The notes under the pieces: model-generated
What the model was told of the DNA's origin: nothing
What the model saw: only the letters and a program-made list of their open reading frames with translations
Databases searched by the model: none
Part shown: positions 1 through 7,275 of the stretch, piece after piece
Position numbering within the stretch: position 1 is the first letter of the stretch
Layout: the number at the start of each line of letters is the position of its first letter
Position numbers and translations under genes: made by a program
Assembly: GCA_004554075.1 (NCBI GenBank)
Contig: SFOB01000100.1
Location: forward strand, 1 to 8,578
DNA from: Treponema sp.
GTDB lineage: Bacteria; Spirochaetota; Spirochaetia; Treponematales; Treponemataceae
Reading direction: 5' to 3'
DNA length: 8,578 bases

Positions 1-9
1 TTTCTTCAT
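1..9 (-). CDS. 5' end of a divergent gene, cut by the window edge
   Basis: Only three codons are visible: ATG AAG AAA, read leftward from position 9. The start is supported by a perfect AAGGAG Shine-Dalgarno on the minus strand at 19-24, nine bases upstream of the ATG. A Met-Lys-Lys beginning is common in exported proteins, but nothing more can be said about the product. The gene is transcribed divergently from the xylanase, so the 202 bases between them must serve both. The function is unknown; confidence is in the existence of a start, not in its identity. Confidence 0.55.
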
Positions 10-106
10 ATAATTGGACTCCTTGTACGAATCTCTCTCTTAAACCTATAAAAATAATAAAAGTAATAATATGTTTTTCACCATAAGGAATTTTCCCTTT
101 TCAGTT

Positions 107-124
107 TTATATTTGAAAATATAA
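107..124. repeat. Perfect 8-bp inverted repeat in the divergent intergenic region
   Basis: The left arm TTATATTT (107-114) is matched by AAATATAA (117-124) across a two-base GA centre. It overlaps the candidate -35 element of the xylanase promoter, which is where a repressor operator could sit. The arms contain only A and T in an AT-rich region, so chance is a real alternative. No known regulator consensus is recognised. Confidence 0.35.
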
Positions 125-142
125 GAGAAATCTCTTTAGAAT
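113..142 (+). promoter_or_regulatory. Candidate sigma70-type promoter for the xylanase
   Basis: TTGAAA (113-118; five of six matches to TTGACA) is followed after 18 bases by TAGAAT (137-142; five of six matches to TATAAT). Transcription would start near 149, leaving a leader of about 60 bases before the ATG at 212. It is the best pair found by eye in the intergenic region, but AT-rich DNA gives many near matches. Confidence 0.4.
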
Positions 143-211
143 AATCCCCTATTTATAGATTGATTAATTTAATTTATCCTTTATTTAAGATAAATTTCAG
201 GAGTATTAATC

Positions 212-1513
212 ATGAAAAAACTCAAAACTATTATTACTAGTCTACTGCTTCTTTCTTCTTTCAGTTTCTTATCTGCTGCAGACTGGCTTGATCCATCTGT
301 TCCATCTTTTAGTAAAACCTATGAAAAATACTTTGAACATGTAGGTTTTGCAGTTGAATATGGAAACTTTGGTACTAACTGGGGAACTAAACAGGAACTT
401 TATTATGATGAAGTTCAGAAAGGTCTTGCAAAACACGCTAACCAGATAACTATGGGAAACGAGTTTAAGCCTCAGTTTGTAATGGCATGGTGGGGAAACA
501 CACCAAAAACTAATGGAACTTTTACTGCTTCGAACGGCGTTACAATAAAAACACCTGTGCTTAACGGGCTTCAGCGAATTGATGATATTCTTGCTATCTG
601 TAAGAAAAATGGCCTTCAGATGCGTGGCCACACATTGGGCTGGCATTCTCAGACAGAAGATGGATTTTTCTGCAAAGATTATGATAAAGCAAAAGGTCTT
701 GTAAGCCGTGAAGAAATGGAAGCTCGTCTTGAATGGTATATAAAAACTGTTTTGGAAAGAGTTGATAGCTGGGAAAAGAAAAACAATAACGGAAAGCATA
801 TTATCTGGGCCTGGGACGTATTCAATGAAGCAACTCCTGATGGTGGTGCTAACTGGCTCCGTACAGATGGTTCTAAATGGTATTCAGTTTATAAAAACGG
901 AGACTTCCTTGTTGATGCATTCAAATATGCAAATAAGTATGCTCCAAAGGATGTAAAACTTGTTTACAACGATTACGGCGGAATCTATGGAACTTCTACA
1001 AGCGACAAGCATGCAAAACAGCTTCGTGTAGTTGATCTGATTCTTTCACATAAAGATGATGCAGTTCTCCCTACCCGCCTTGATGCTATGGGACTTCAGT
1101 CTCACCACAGTGTAAAAAACTCTGCTGCAGCTGTAGAAAAAGAAATAACAGACTTTATTGCAAAAGGCCTTGATGTTCAGATTACAGAGCTTGATATTGG
1201 TACCTGGAATAGTTACAACAAAGAAAAAGATGTGGTAGGTGTAAACGGAAAACAGTTCAACAGTCTTGCAGATGCTTACAAGGCTTTCTTCCAGGTTTAT
1301 ATTAAACTTAGAAAAACACCTTCAAAGCATGGTGTAGAAAGCATCACAATCTGGGGCTTAAACGACGAACACACCTGGCTCAACATGGAATACCAGAAAA
1401 AGTGGCTAGGAAACTGCGACCAGTACCCTCTCCTTTTCACCAAGCCAGATGATAAAAAATGGACCTACACTCCAAAGCCTGCATTCTATGCAGTAATTGA
1501 TGCTGCTAAATAA
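212..1513 (+). CDS. Secreted GH10 endo-beta-1,4-xylanase
   Basis: This is a glycoside hydrolase family 10 enzyme, which cleaves internal beta-1,4-xylosidic bonds of xylan with retention of configuration. The order of GH10 landmarks is complete: NEFKP (83-87), RGHTLGWHSQ (138-147), the acid/base motif WDVFNEA with Glu206, the nucleophile motif ITELDIG with Glu326, and WGLNDEHTW near the C terminus (381-389). Residues 1-23 form a signal peptide (basic KKLK, Leu-rich core, probable cleavage SAA|DW). There is no lipobox cysteine, so the product should be released to the periplasm or outside. No carbohydrate-binding or dockerin module is present. At 433 residues it is longer than a minimal catalytic domain (about 300-350), with extra loops near 93-117, 333-350 and 399-420. 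The start is fixed by AGGAG at 199-203, eight bases before the ATG. The gene is monocistronic: a strong terminator follows and neighbours are divergent and convergent. Endoxylanase is the likely activity; exact substrate preference is not readable. Confidence 0.96.
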   Translation: MKKLKTIITSLLLLSSFSFLSAADWLDPSVPSFSKTYEKYFEHVGFAVEYGNFGTNWGTKQELYYDEVQKGLAKHANQITMGNEFKPQFVMAWWGNTPKTNGTFTASNGVTIKTPVLNGLQRIDDILAICKKNGLQMRGHTLGWHSQTEDGFFCKDYDKAKGLVSREEMEARLEWYIKTVLERVDSWEKKNNNGKHIIWAWDVFNEATPDGGANWLRTDGSKWYSVYKNGDFLVDAFKYANKYAPKDVKLVYNDYGGIYGTSTSDKHAKQLRVVDLILSHKDDAVLPTRLDAMGLQSHHSVKNSAAAVEKEITDFIAKGLDVQITELDIGTWNSYNKEKDVVGVNGKQFNSLADAYKAFFQVYIKLRKTPSKHGVESITIWGLNDEHTWLNMEYQKKWLGNCDQYPLLFTKPDDKKWTYTPKPAFYAVIDAAK

Positions 1514-1532
1514 AACTTAAACATTCGAATCT

Positions 1533-1562
1533 AAAATGGCCTGCTTTCGCAGGCCATTTTTT
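1533..1562. terminator. Bidirectional intrinsic terminator between xylanase and rodA
   Basis: A 12-bp perfect stem (AAAATGGCCTGC at 1533-1544 with GCAGGCCATTTT at 1549-1560) has a four-base loop. On the plus strand it ends in six Ts (1557-1562), a classic rho-independent terminator for the xylanase. Read on the minus strand the same hairpin ends in TTTT and its loop is GAAA, a stable GNRA tetraloop, so it probably also ends the rodA operon, whose last stop codon lies about 20 bases away. Confidence 0.93.
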
Positions 1563-1581
1563 ATGGATATTGTATTTTAGG

Positions 1582-2895
1582 CTACTTCAATTCCGCTTTT
1601 CTGTAATTAATGTTCATGACCAGGCCGACGCAGATCATGGCTGTGAGAAGTGATGAACCACCGTAGGACAGGAAGATCAATGGGATACCAGTGATTGGCA
1701 TTATGCCCATTACCATTCCTACGTTGATAAAGAAATGGAAGGCAAACATTCCGAATATTCCGGCACAGATATATGAACCATAGCGGTTTACGCATTTACG
1801 GATAATATAAAGAATCTTTAATAGAATTACTAGATAAAGAAGGAATACAAGGATGCCGCCTAAAAAGCCGAACTCTTCTGACAAAATACTAAAGATAAAG
1901 TCTGTACTCTGCTGAGGCAAAAAGCGGTAATGGCTTTGGGTTCCCATAAGATAGCCTTTACCAACGACACCTCCGGCACCAATTGCAACCTTTGACTGAA
2001 TGATATTCCAGCCGGCGCCCTGAGGATCTTTATTTGGATTCATAAAGATGATAAGACGCATAATCTGATAGTCTTTAAGAACTTTTCCGAGAACCAGAGA
2101 GAAAACGAGAGAAAGAGCTATGATCGAAGTAAAATAAATAATCCAGTGAATATAGCGAGGACCATGAAGATAACGTCTGATTACATATCCCAGAAGCGTA
2201 ATGATAAGGAATGCGAAAATCAGAAGCATTCTAAGGCGCATATTTGTAAGGATAGAAATAACTGCAAGTGGAGAGACTGCAATCTCTGAATTCCATACAG
2301 GCAGGACGGCAAAGAAAATCGTAAATACACCAAAGAGGAAAATGTAGCCGATGTATCTGAGTGGAACTCCGGCAATGAAACACATTATAAAGTAGATTGG
2401 AAGATATACAGATGCGGTTCCAAGATCCGGCTGAATAAGGATGAGACCCATCGGAAGAAGCATTACACCAGTTGCCAGGAAGAATCGTTTAAGCTGATCT
2501 CCATTTGCTGTATCGTCCAGAATTCGGGCCAGGTATAAGATGTAAAATACTTTTCCGAATTCAGAAGGCTGAATTCCAAACTCACCAATACCAATCCAGC
2601 TTTTTGCACCGTTTACATAGCGGCCGAAAATTCTGGTATATACGAGAAGTATTAAAAGACCAATAAAGCCATAAATTGAAAGAGACTCTGTTCTTCTGTA
2701 ATCATAGATTGTAATTGCAATCATAATTACAAAACCTATAGAAGCCCAGATAATCTGTTTGATATATTCGTTTGTTACGCGGACACCAGCAGAGTTAATG
2801 CTGGAAGAATAAATAAACATTACACCAAGAGCTACCAGTGTAAGTACAACAAGAATCAGAAGATAATCGAACATTGAAAAGAATTTATTCTTCAT
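1582..2895 (-). CDS. rodA: RodA, SEDS-family peptidoglycan glycosyltransferase
   Basis: RodA polymerises lipid II into glycan strands in the elongasome, paired with PBP2. SEDS signatures are in order: GAKSW (96-100), QPSEFGK (109-115), QPDLGT (155-160), NKDPQGAGWNIIQSK (288-302) and GIPL...SYGGSS (403-414). Asp290 in KDPQG corresponds by position to the essential extracellular-loop aspartate of the family. The protein is a polytopic membrane protein of 437 residues, against about 370 for E. coli RodA. The excess lies between QPDLGT and DYQ (about 120 residues instead of about 55) and contains two additional hydrophobic stretches (about 221-238 and 248-270) around the basic RRYLHGPR. The presence of RodA rather than FtsW is supported by direct linkage to mrdA and mreBCD. 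The start is ATG, with AGGAG (2904-2908) overlapping the mrdA stop codon; the gap to mrdA is 11 bases. It is the last gene of the operon. Confidence 0.96.
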   Translation of the reverse strand: MKNKFFSMFDYLLILVVLTLVALGVMFIYSSSINSAGVRVTNEYIKQIIWASIGFVIMIAITIYDYRRTESLSIYGFIGLLILLVYTRIFGRYVNGAKSWIGIGEFGIQPSEFGKVFYILYLARILDDTANGDQLKRFFLATGVMLLPMGLILIQPDLGTASVYLPIYFIMCFIAGVPLRYIGYIFLFGVFTIFFAVLPVWNSEIAVSPLAVISILTNMRLRMLLIFAFLIITLLGYVIRRYLHGPRYIHWIIYFTSIIALSLVFSLVLGKVLKDYQIMRLIIFMNPNKDPQGAGWNIIQSKVAIGAGGVVGKGYLMGTQSHYRFLPQQSTDFIFSILSEEFGFLGGILVFLLYLVILLKILYIIRKCVNRYGSYICAGIFGMFAFHFFINVGMVMGIMPITGIPLIFLSYGGSSLLTAMICVGLVMNINYRKAELK

Positions 2896-2906
2896 ACTCC
2901 CCTCTC

Positions 2907-4790
2907 CTAATCCTGTCTACCGCGGGTTTTTGTAAGATATGAGAAGCCAAGCGCTTTAGTTGCTTCTTCACAGGTCTGGTTTGCAAAGATTCCCTGAATG
3001 ATTATGTTTGTACAATAAGGAGCCCACCATTCCCATTTATTACATGCCTCAACAATTGTGGCAACACAAATCTGATCTTCCGGAGGTGCATCATAAGGAG
3101 CATAAGCAACAAGCCATGAGTGCCAGCTCTGTTCATCCTTGCGGTTTGGATTACTGTAAGGTTCAACTTCGGCAGTACCGGTTTTGCAGGCAATCTGCAC
3201 AATCTTGTTATGCATTGGATACTGAGGTGTACCGTCTGTAACTGTATAACGCATGGCTTCCTGAATCTGCTTCCATACATCCTTATCAATTGTTGATTCT
3301 GTAAGTACCTGAGGCTTTACTTCATCAATAACTTCACCTGATACAGGGTCTCTAACTTCCTTAAGAAGATGAGGTTTATAAATAACGCCTTCATTACAAA
3401 CCATGGCAACCATGTTTGCAAGCTGCAGTGGAGTTGCTTCCATATAACCCTGACCAATTGAGCAGGACATTGTATCTCCACCAAGCCATGGTTCATGATA
3501 TTTTTTCTGCTTCCATTCAGCAGTTGGGACCTGTCCTGCAACCTGGTTAGGCAAGTCTATCTGAGAGCTTTTACCAAAACCAAACTCACGGGCATAAGAA
3601 GCAATTTTTTCAATACCAAGGTGATCTCGGCCGACAGTCCAGTAATAAACGTCGCATGACTGAGCCATAGCATTTTTCATATCAAGCCAGCCATGGCCAG
3701 GTTCATGAACGTGACAGTGGAATTTACGGCCACCATAAACCATAACACCCTTACATTCAATTTTCTTTGCTGCCGGAAATGCATTTTCCTGAAGCATCGC
3801 AGCAGACATAATGATTTTGAATGTAGAAGCCGGAGGATATGAAACCTGAACGGCACGATTCAAAAGTGGTTTTGAATTATCTTTCAAAAGCTTAGCATAT
3901 TCAATACCCATATCATCTGAACTGAAGATGTTTGAGTCATAGAATGGGTATGATACCATAGCAAGTACTTCGCCTGTAGATGGTTTTAATACAACAGAAG
4001 CACCAACTCGCTCCCCAAGAGCTTCTTCTACAAGCTTTTGAATATCACTGTCAATTGTGAGAACAAGGCTCTTTCCCATTTCCGGAGGAACAACAATCGG
4101 AGTGTCGGAAATAATTCGGCCATGAACATCAACGGTAGACATTTCACGACCTTCCTTACCCTGGAGAAGTGAATCATACTGTTTTTCAATTCCGGTTTTA
4201 CCGACAATACTTGTTTCTTTATATCCCTGATTGTAGAGAACAGTCATTTCTGACTGGTTGATATCACCAACGTAACCTACGATGTGAGACATAGAGCCTG
4301 TATGCTGATAGTTACGGATAGGTTTTGAAACCCAGGAAACACCAGGAAGATCTATCTTATTTTCTGCAATATTAGAAATAACTGTAAAAGGAACATTAGA
4401 TTTTACAGTAACCGAAGAATAAGAACGGCGCATATTCTTTGGAATCTTTTTATCAATATCTGTTTTACTTATACCAAGATACTGGGCAAGCTTAAGAATT
4501 ACTGTATCATAGCGGTCTTTAGGGATTTCACCGGGAGTAACTTCAACCGCAAAAGAATCTGTATTAATAACTATAGGAAGAAGAGCGTTTCTGTCAAAAA
4601 TCTCACCGCGCTGTGCAGAGATAACTGTAATCTGACTGGAAAGTCTCTGAGACTGTGAGCGGTAATGTTCTCCCTGTACAATCTGCATAGAAAAGAGCTT
4701 GTATATGTAGACCATAAAAAAGAGAAGCAGGACTATGAGAAGAATGAAGATTTTTGCGCCTTTTGTAAGCCTGTCTTCAGAATTAATCAT
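2907..4790 (-). CDS. mrdA: Penicillin-binding protein 2, elongasome DD-transpeptidase
   Basis: This class B PBP crosslinks the glycan strands made by RodA. An N-terminal anchor (about 13-33) is followed by a dimerisation/pedestal region beginning AQRGEIFDRN (59-68) and containing GKTGIEKQYD (197-206). The transpeptidase domain carries all three active-site motifs: STFK with Ser322 and Lys325, SCD (378-380) as the SxN-type motif, and KTGTA (536-540). Residues Cys346, Cys359, His366 (in GHGW) and Cys379 match the spacing of a zinc site described in PBP2 of Acinetobacter, where the ligands are Asp/Asp/His/Cys. That assignment is by motif position only. The C-terminal segment after the KTG motif is unusual: where PBP2 commonly has a Gly-rich stretch after VVE, this protein has NKWEWWAPYC with several cysteines. 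The 627-residue length is normal. The start ATG overlaps the last 8 bases of mreD; AAAGGA lies 11 bases upstream, so translation is probably coupled to mreD. Confidence 0.96.
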   Translation of the reverse strand: MINSEDRLTKGAKIFILLIVLLLFFMVYIYKLFSMQIVQGEHYRSQSQRLSSQITVISAQRGEIFDRNALLPIVINTDSFAVEVTPGEIPKDRYDTVILKLAQYLGISKTDIDKKIPKNMRRSYSSVTVKSNVPFTVISNIAENKIDLPGVSWVSKPIRNYQHTGSMSHIVGYVGDINQSEMTVLYNQGYKETSIVGKTGIEKQYDSLLQGKEGREMSTVDVHGRIISDTPIVVPPEMGKSLVLTIDSDIQKLVEEALGERVGASVVLKPSTGEVLAMVSYPFYDSNIFSSDDMGIEYAKLLKDNSKPLLNRAVQVSYPPASTFKIIMSAAMLQENAFPAAKKIECKGVMVYGGRKFHCHVHEPGHGWLDMKNAMAQSCDVYYWTVGRDHLGIEKIASYAREFGFGKSSQIDLPNQVAGQVPTAEWKQKKYHEPWLGGDTMSCSIGQGYMEATPLQLANMVAMVCNEGVIYKPHLLKEVRDPVSGEVIDEVKPQVLTESTIDKDVWKQIQEAMRYTVTDGTPQYPMHNKIVQIACKTGTAEVEPYSNPNRKDEQSWHSWLVAYAPYDAPPEDQICVATIVEACNKWEWWAPYCTNIIIQGIFANQTCEEATKALGFSYLTKTRGRQD

Positions 4791-5307
4791 TGTCTATACT
4801 GTCCTTTACGGTTTTTACCACAAGAGATTTTCTAAAGAAGCTTAAAAATTTAAATACAAATGGAGCCAGAAGGACATTCTCTATAAACTCGAAAAGGAAA
4901 TCATAAGAAATAATGCCAGCTATATAAATATGGACATTAGGGAACAGGAGGGCCAGAAGATGGACCATAAGAGTTTTTGCAATAGTTCCAATTCCAACAC
5001 AAAGCATTGGAAGAATGAATCCGGAAATAATTACGTTCTTTGCAAAGATTCCGGCTACGTATCCAATAATTGTTCTGAAGATGCAGTTAAAGCCAAATGG
5101 AATGCCGGTAATAAAATCTAAAAGAAGGCCTGAAATAAAGCCTGTAGTTTCACCGACAATCTTTCCATTCAAAAGTGAAAAATAAATTGAACAGATGAGT
5201 ACTAAGTCTGGAACAATGTAAATAAATGATATGTTAGAAAGAATTGAAGATTCAAGAATTACCGCACACAAAAGAATGAATGTACTTACAAGAATTGATT
5301 TTGTCAT
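4783..5307 (-). CDS. mreD: MreD, integral membrane rod-shape protein
   Basis: MreD is a small polytopic inner-membrane protein of the elongasome that works with MreC. The protein is 174 residues, nearly all hydrophobic, with roughly five or six membrane segments. It carries the weakly conserved family pattern: PDLVL at 33-37 and G-x-x-x-G-F-x-x-G-L-L-x-D at 52-64. MreD diverges fast, so its position between mreC and mrdA is important evidence. The start is ATG with a perfect AAGGAG (5316-5321) eight bases upstream. That ribosome site is formed by the last two sense codons of mreC, and the mreC stop is only five bases from the mreD start. The 3' end overlaps mrdA by 8 bases. Both junctions suggest coupled translation and balanced dosage. 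Confidence 0.92.
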   Translation of the reverse strand: MTKSILVSTFILLCAVILESSILSNISFIYIVPDLVLICSIYFSLLNGKIVGETTGFISGLLLDFITGIPFGFNCIFRTIIGYVAGIFAKNVIISGFILPMLCVGIGTIAKTLMVHLLALLFPNVHIYIAGIISYDFLFEFIENVLLAPFVFKFLSFFRKSLVVKTVKDSIDND

Positions 5308-5312
5308 ACGCC

Positions 5313-6197
5313 CTACTCCTTGTCTGCCTTACGGTCATTCAGTTCTTTCTGATTTACAACGACAACATTTTCAAGACGGGCAAAATCAATTATCGGTGTA
5401 AGCTCAATATTCAAAGAAGAGTTATAATCGAGGGTTGTGATTTTTGTTATTGTACCAATTGCAATGTCGCGCATGTAATTATCGTTTTCACCTGAAGTAA
5501 CTACAATATCACCATAGCTCAATTCATCTACTACAGATTTACGGATGTACTGCATTAAAAGCGGCTGATCCTGGCTTCCAAGTCCGTTTACAAGTCCAAG
5601 GTCTCGGGTATTCTGAATACGGGCAGAAACAATATTATTGATGTTATAGATTGGAATAATCTGACTTGTAAAAGTACCTACCTGAACAACCTTACCAACA
5701 AGGCCCTGGTTTCCATTCTGGAAAGCAATAACCGGCATGTTTTTTCTGATTCCATTTACACTACCCTTATTGATTGTAAGATAGGTAAAGGCATTGTCCA
5801 GGTCGCGGGCAATAATCTGAGCCGGAATATTTTTTTCATCAAGAGAAACTGCAAAATCAAGCTGTTCTTTTAAGCGGGCATTTTCTTTTCTGATGTCTGC
5901 ATTTGAACGCTGCATTTCTTCATAATTTTCAAGCTTGATTACAAGATCATTATAATCTTTTTTAAGTTTGCGAAGTTCACCAACTGCATTAAAGGTATCT
6001 ACTATTCCATTTGCAATGAAATGAACTCCCTTATCAAGAGAAGAGAAAATAGAAAATCCTATCTGCTTAAAGTTTACTACAAAACCGCCTGTATGGAAGC
6101 CAAGAGAAATACCACCTGCAAGCAGATAGATTATAAGGAGAAATTCAGCAAATTTAATTCTGAAAGAAAAATTCGGCTTTCTTCGCATAAGACCCAC
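5313..6197 (-). CDS. mreC: MreC, periplasmic rod-shape scaffold
   Basis: MreC is a bitopic protein whose periplasmic part binds and activates PBP2/RodA. The order of parts is typical: basic cytoplasmic N terminus (MRRK), one membrane span (about 17-33), a coiled coil (about 72-118, heptad-like and rich in Glu/Lys/Leu), then the two-lobed beta domain (about 124-282). Family-like stretches include ARDLDNAFTYLTINKGS (130-146), GLVGKV (165-170), TRDLGLVNG (197-205) and GDIVVTSG (229-236). The short tail after 282 is charged. The 294-residue length is normal. The listed start is GTG, which has no purine-rich ribosome site in front of it (the upstream bases are TTTCTCCGG). An ATG three codons in, at 6188, follows GGGTGGG and would give 291 residues; I cannot decide between them. 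The gene starts 16 bases after the mreB stop, so translation may depend on coupling to mreB. Confidence 0.95.
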   Translation of the reverse strand: MGLMRRKPNFSFRIKFAEFLLIIYLLAGGISLGFHTGGFVVNFKQIGFSIFSSLDKGVHFIANGIVDTFNAVGELRKLKKDYNDLVIKLENYEEMQRSNADIRKENARLKEQLDFAVSLDEKNIPAQIIARDLDNAFTYLTINKGSVNGIRKNMPVIAFQNGNQGLVGKVVQVGTFTSQIIPIYNINNIVSARIQNTRDLGLVNGLGSQDQPLLMQYIRKSVVDELSYGDIVVTSGENDNYMRDIAIGTITKITTLDYNSSLNIELTPIIDFARLENVVVVNQKELNDRKADKE

Positions 6198-6213
6198 CCG
6201 GAGAAAGCTTTAA

Positions 6214-7251
6214 TTAGTCGTTCAGACTGTCGTAAATTGTTCGCTCAGAATACATATCCTTGAAGAGGCCAAAGGCTTTTCCAGCACCAAGGGCAACACA
6301 TTCAAGAGGTTTTTCTACGAGAATAACCGGTACACCAGTTTCCTTTGAAACAAGTTTTGGAAGCTCGCGGAGCATAGAACCACCACCAGTCATAACGATA
6401 CCACGTTCAATGATATCAGAAGCAAGCTCTGGAGGAGTTTCTGAAAGTACTGATTTAATTTCTTCAACGATTTTTGTTACAGGCTCTTTGAGAGCTTCAC
6501 GAACTTCTACACTGTCAATTTCAAGGCGGCGTGGAAGACCTGTAATAGCGTCTGTTCCCTTAAGCTCCATCTTTTCAATTGTCTTTTCTGGAGCGGCATT
6601 ACCAATCTGAATCTTAAGACGTTCAGCAGCAGGCTGACCAATAATAAGGTTATGAACACTCTTTACGTGCTTTACGATTGCTTCGTCGAACTTGTCTCCA
6701 CCAACGCGGATTGAGTGAGTAACAACCATACCACCAAGAGAGATTACAGAGATTTCTGCAGTACCACCACCGATATCACAAATCATGTGTCCGGCTGGTT
6801 CAAAAATAGGAATATCTGCACCAATAGCTGCGGCGCGGCTTTCTTCGATTACTTCAACTTCCTTAGCACCTGCCTTCATTGCAGCTTCAATAACTGCACG
6901 TCGTTCTACATCAGTTACGCAGGAAGGAATACCAATCTTCATTCTTACAGATTTGAAAAGTTGATGGCGTGGAATGATTTTTGAGATGAAATATTTAATC
7001 ATCTTTTCAGTAGAATCAATATCAGCAATTACACCGTCTGCGAGCGGACGGATAGCCATAATGTTTCCAGGAGTTTTATCAAGCATTCGCTTAGCTTCAG
7101 CACCTACGGCAACAATTCTTTTTGTTCCCTTTTCAACAGCGATTACAGAAGGTTCGTCAATAACGATTCCCTTATCGCGAACATAAATCAAGGTATTACA
7201 GGTTCCTAAATCAATACCTATATCTGTTGAAAAACTATCAAAAAAACCCAT
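6214..7251 (-). CDS. mreB: MreB, actin-like cell-shape protein
   Basis: MreB polymerises with ATP into membrane-attached filaments that steer the elongasome. Actin-fold nucleotide motifs are present: phosphate 1 IDLGTCNT (13-20), the catalytic Glu region IEESRAAAIGA (135-145), phosphate 2 DIGGGTAE (159-166) and the adenosine motif TGGGSML (288-294). The N terminus MGFFDSFS is short and amphipathic, suited to membrane contact. The 345-residue length is standard. Differences from the usual text are Cys18 where Ala is typical (DLGTANT), and EESRAAAIG in place of EEPMAAAIG. DnaK-like relatives are excluded by size and by the MreB-specific TPPELASDIIERGI stretch (272-285). Its start has a strong GGGAGG (7258-7263) about six bases upstream of the ATG. 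It lies 30 bases after the TPR gene and opens the tightly packed shape operon. Confidence 0.98.
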   Translation of the reverse strand: MGFFDSFSTDIGIDLGTCNTLIYVRDKGIVIDEPSVIAVEKGTKRIVAVGAEAKRMLDKTPGNIMAIRPLADGVIADIDSTEKMIKYFISKIIPRHQLFKSVRMKIGIPSCVTDVERRAVIEAAMKAGAKEVEVIEESRAAAIGADIPIFEPAGHMICDIGGGTAEISVISLGGMVVTHSIRVGGDKFDEAIVKHVKSVHNLIIGQPAAERLKIQIGNAAPEKTIEKMELKGTDAITGLPRRLEIDSVEVREALKEPVTKIVEEIKSVLSETPPELASDIIERGIVMTGGGSMLRELPKLVSKETGVPVILVEKPLECVALGAGKAFGLFKDMYSERTIYDSLND

Positions 7252-7275
7252 CTATTTCCTCCCGGTTCTATTTTT

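Noticed and set aside
20..100. Promoter for the left divergent gene
   Set aside because: Several TATTAT-like boxes occur on the minus strand, but none has an acceptable -35 partner at 16-18 bases.
269..799. 176-codon open frame antisense to the xylanase
   Set aside because: It lies wholly within a well-supported GH10 gene, has no ribosome site, resembles no family I know, and is explained by codon bias of the sense gene.
1523..1530. ATTCGAAT palindrome after the xylanase stop
   Set aside because: An 8-bp palindrome alone is expected by chance; the nearby 12-bp hairpin explains the region.
4930..5495. Two short plus-strand open frames across mreD and mreC
   Set aside because: They lie opposite recognised genes and show no ribosome site or coding character; treated as shadows.
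6204..6211. AAAGCTTT palindrome between mreB and mreC as an attenuator
   Set aside because: There is no room for a loop and no T tract; too short to form a terminator within an operon.
6260..6610. 116-codon open frame antisense to mreB
   Set aside because: It is a low-complexity Ser/Arg-rich shadow of a highly conserved gene, with no independent start signals.
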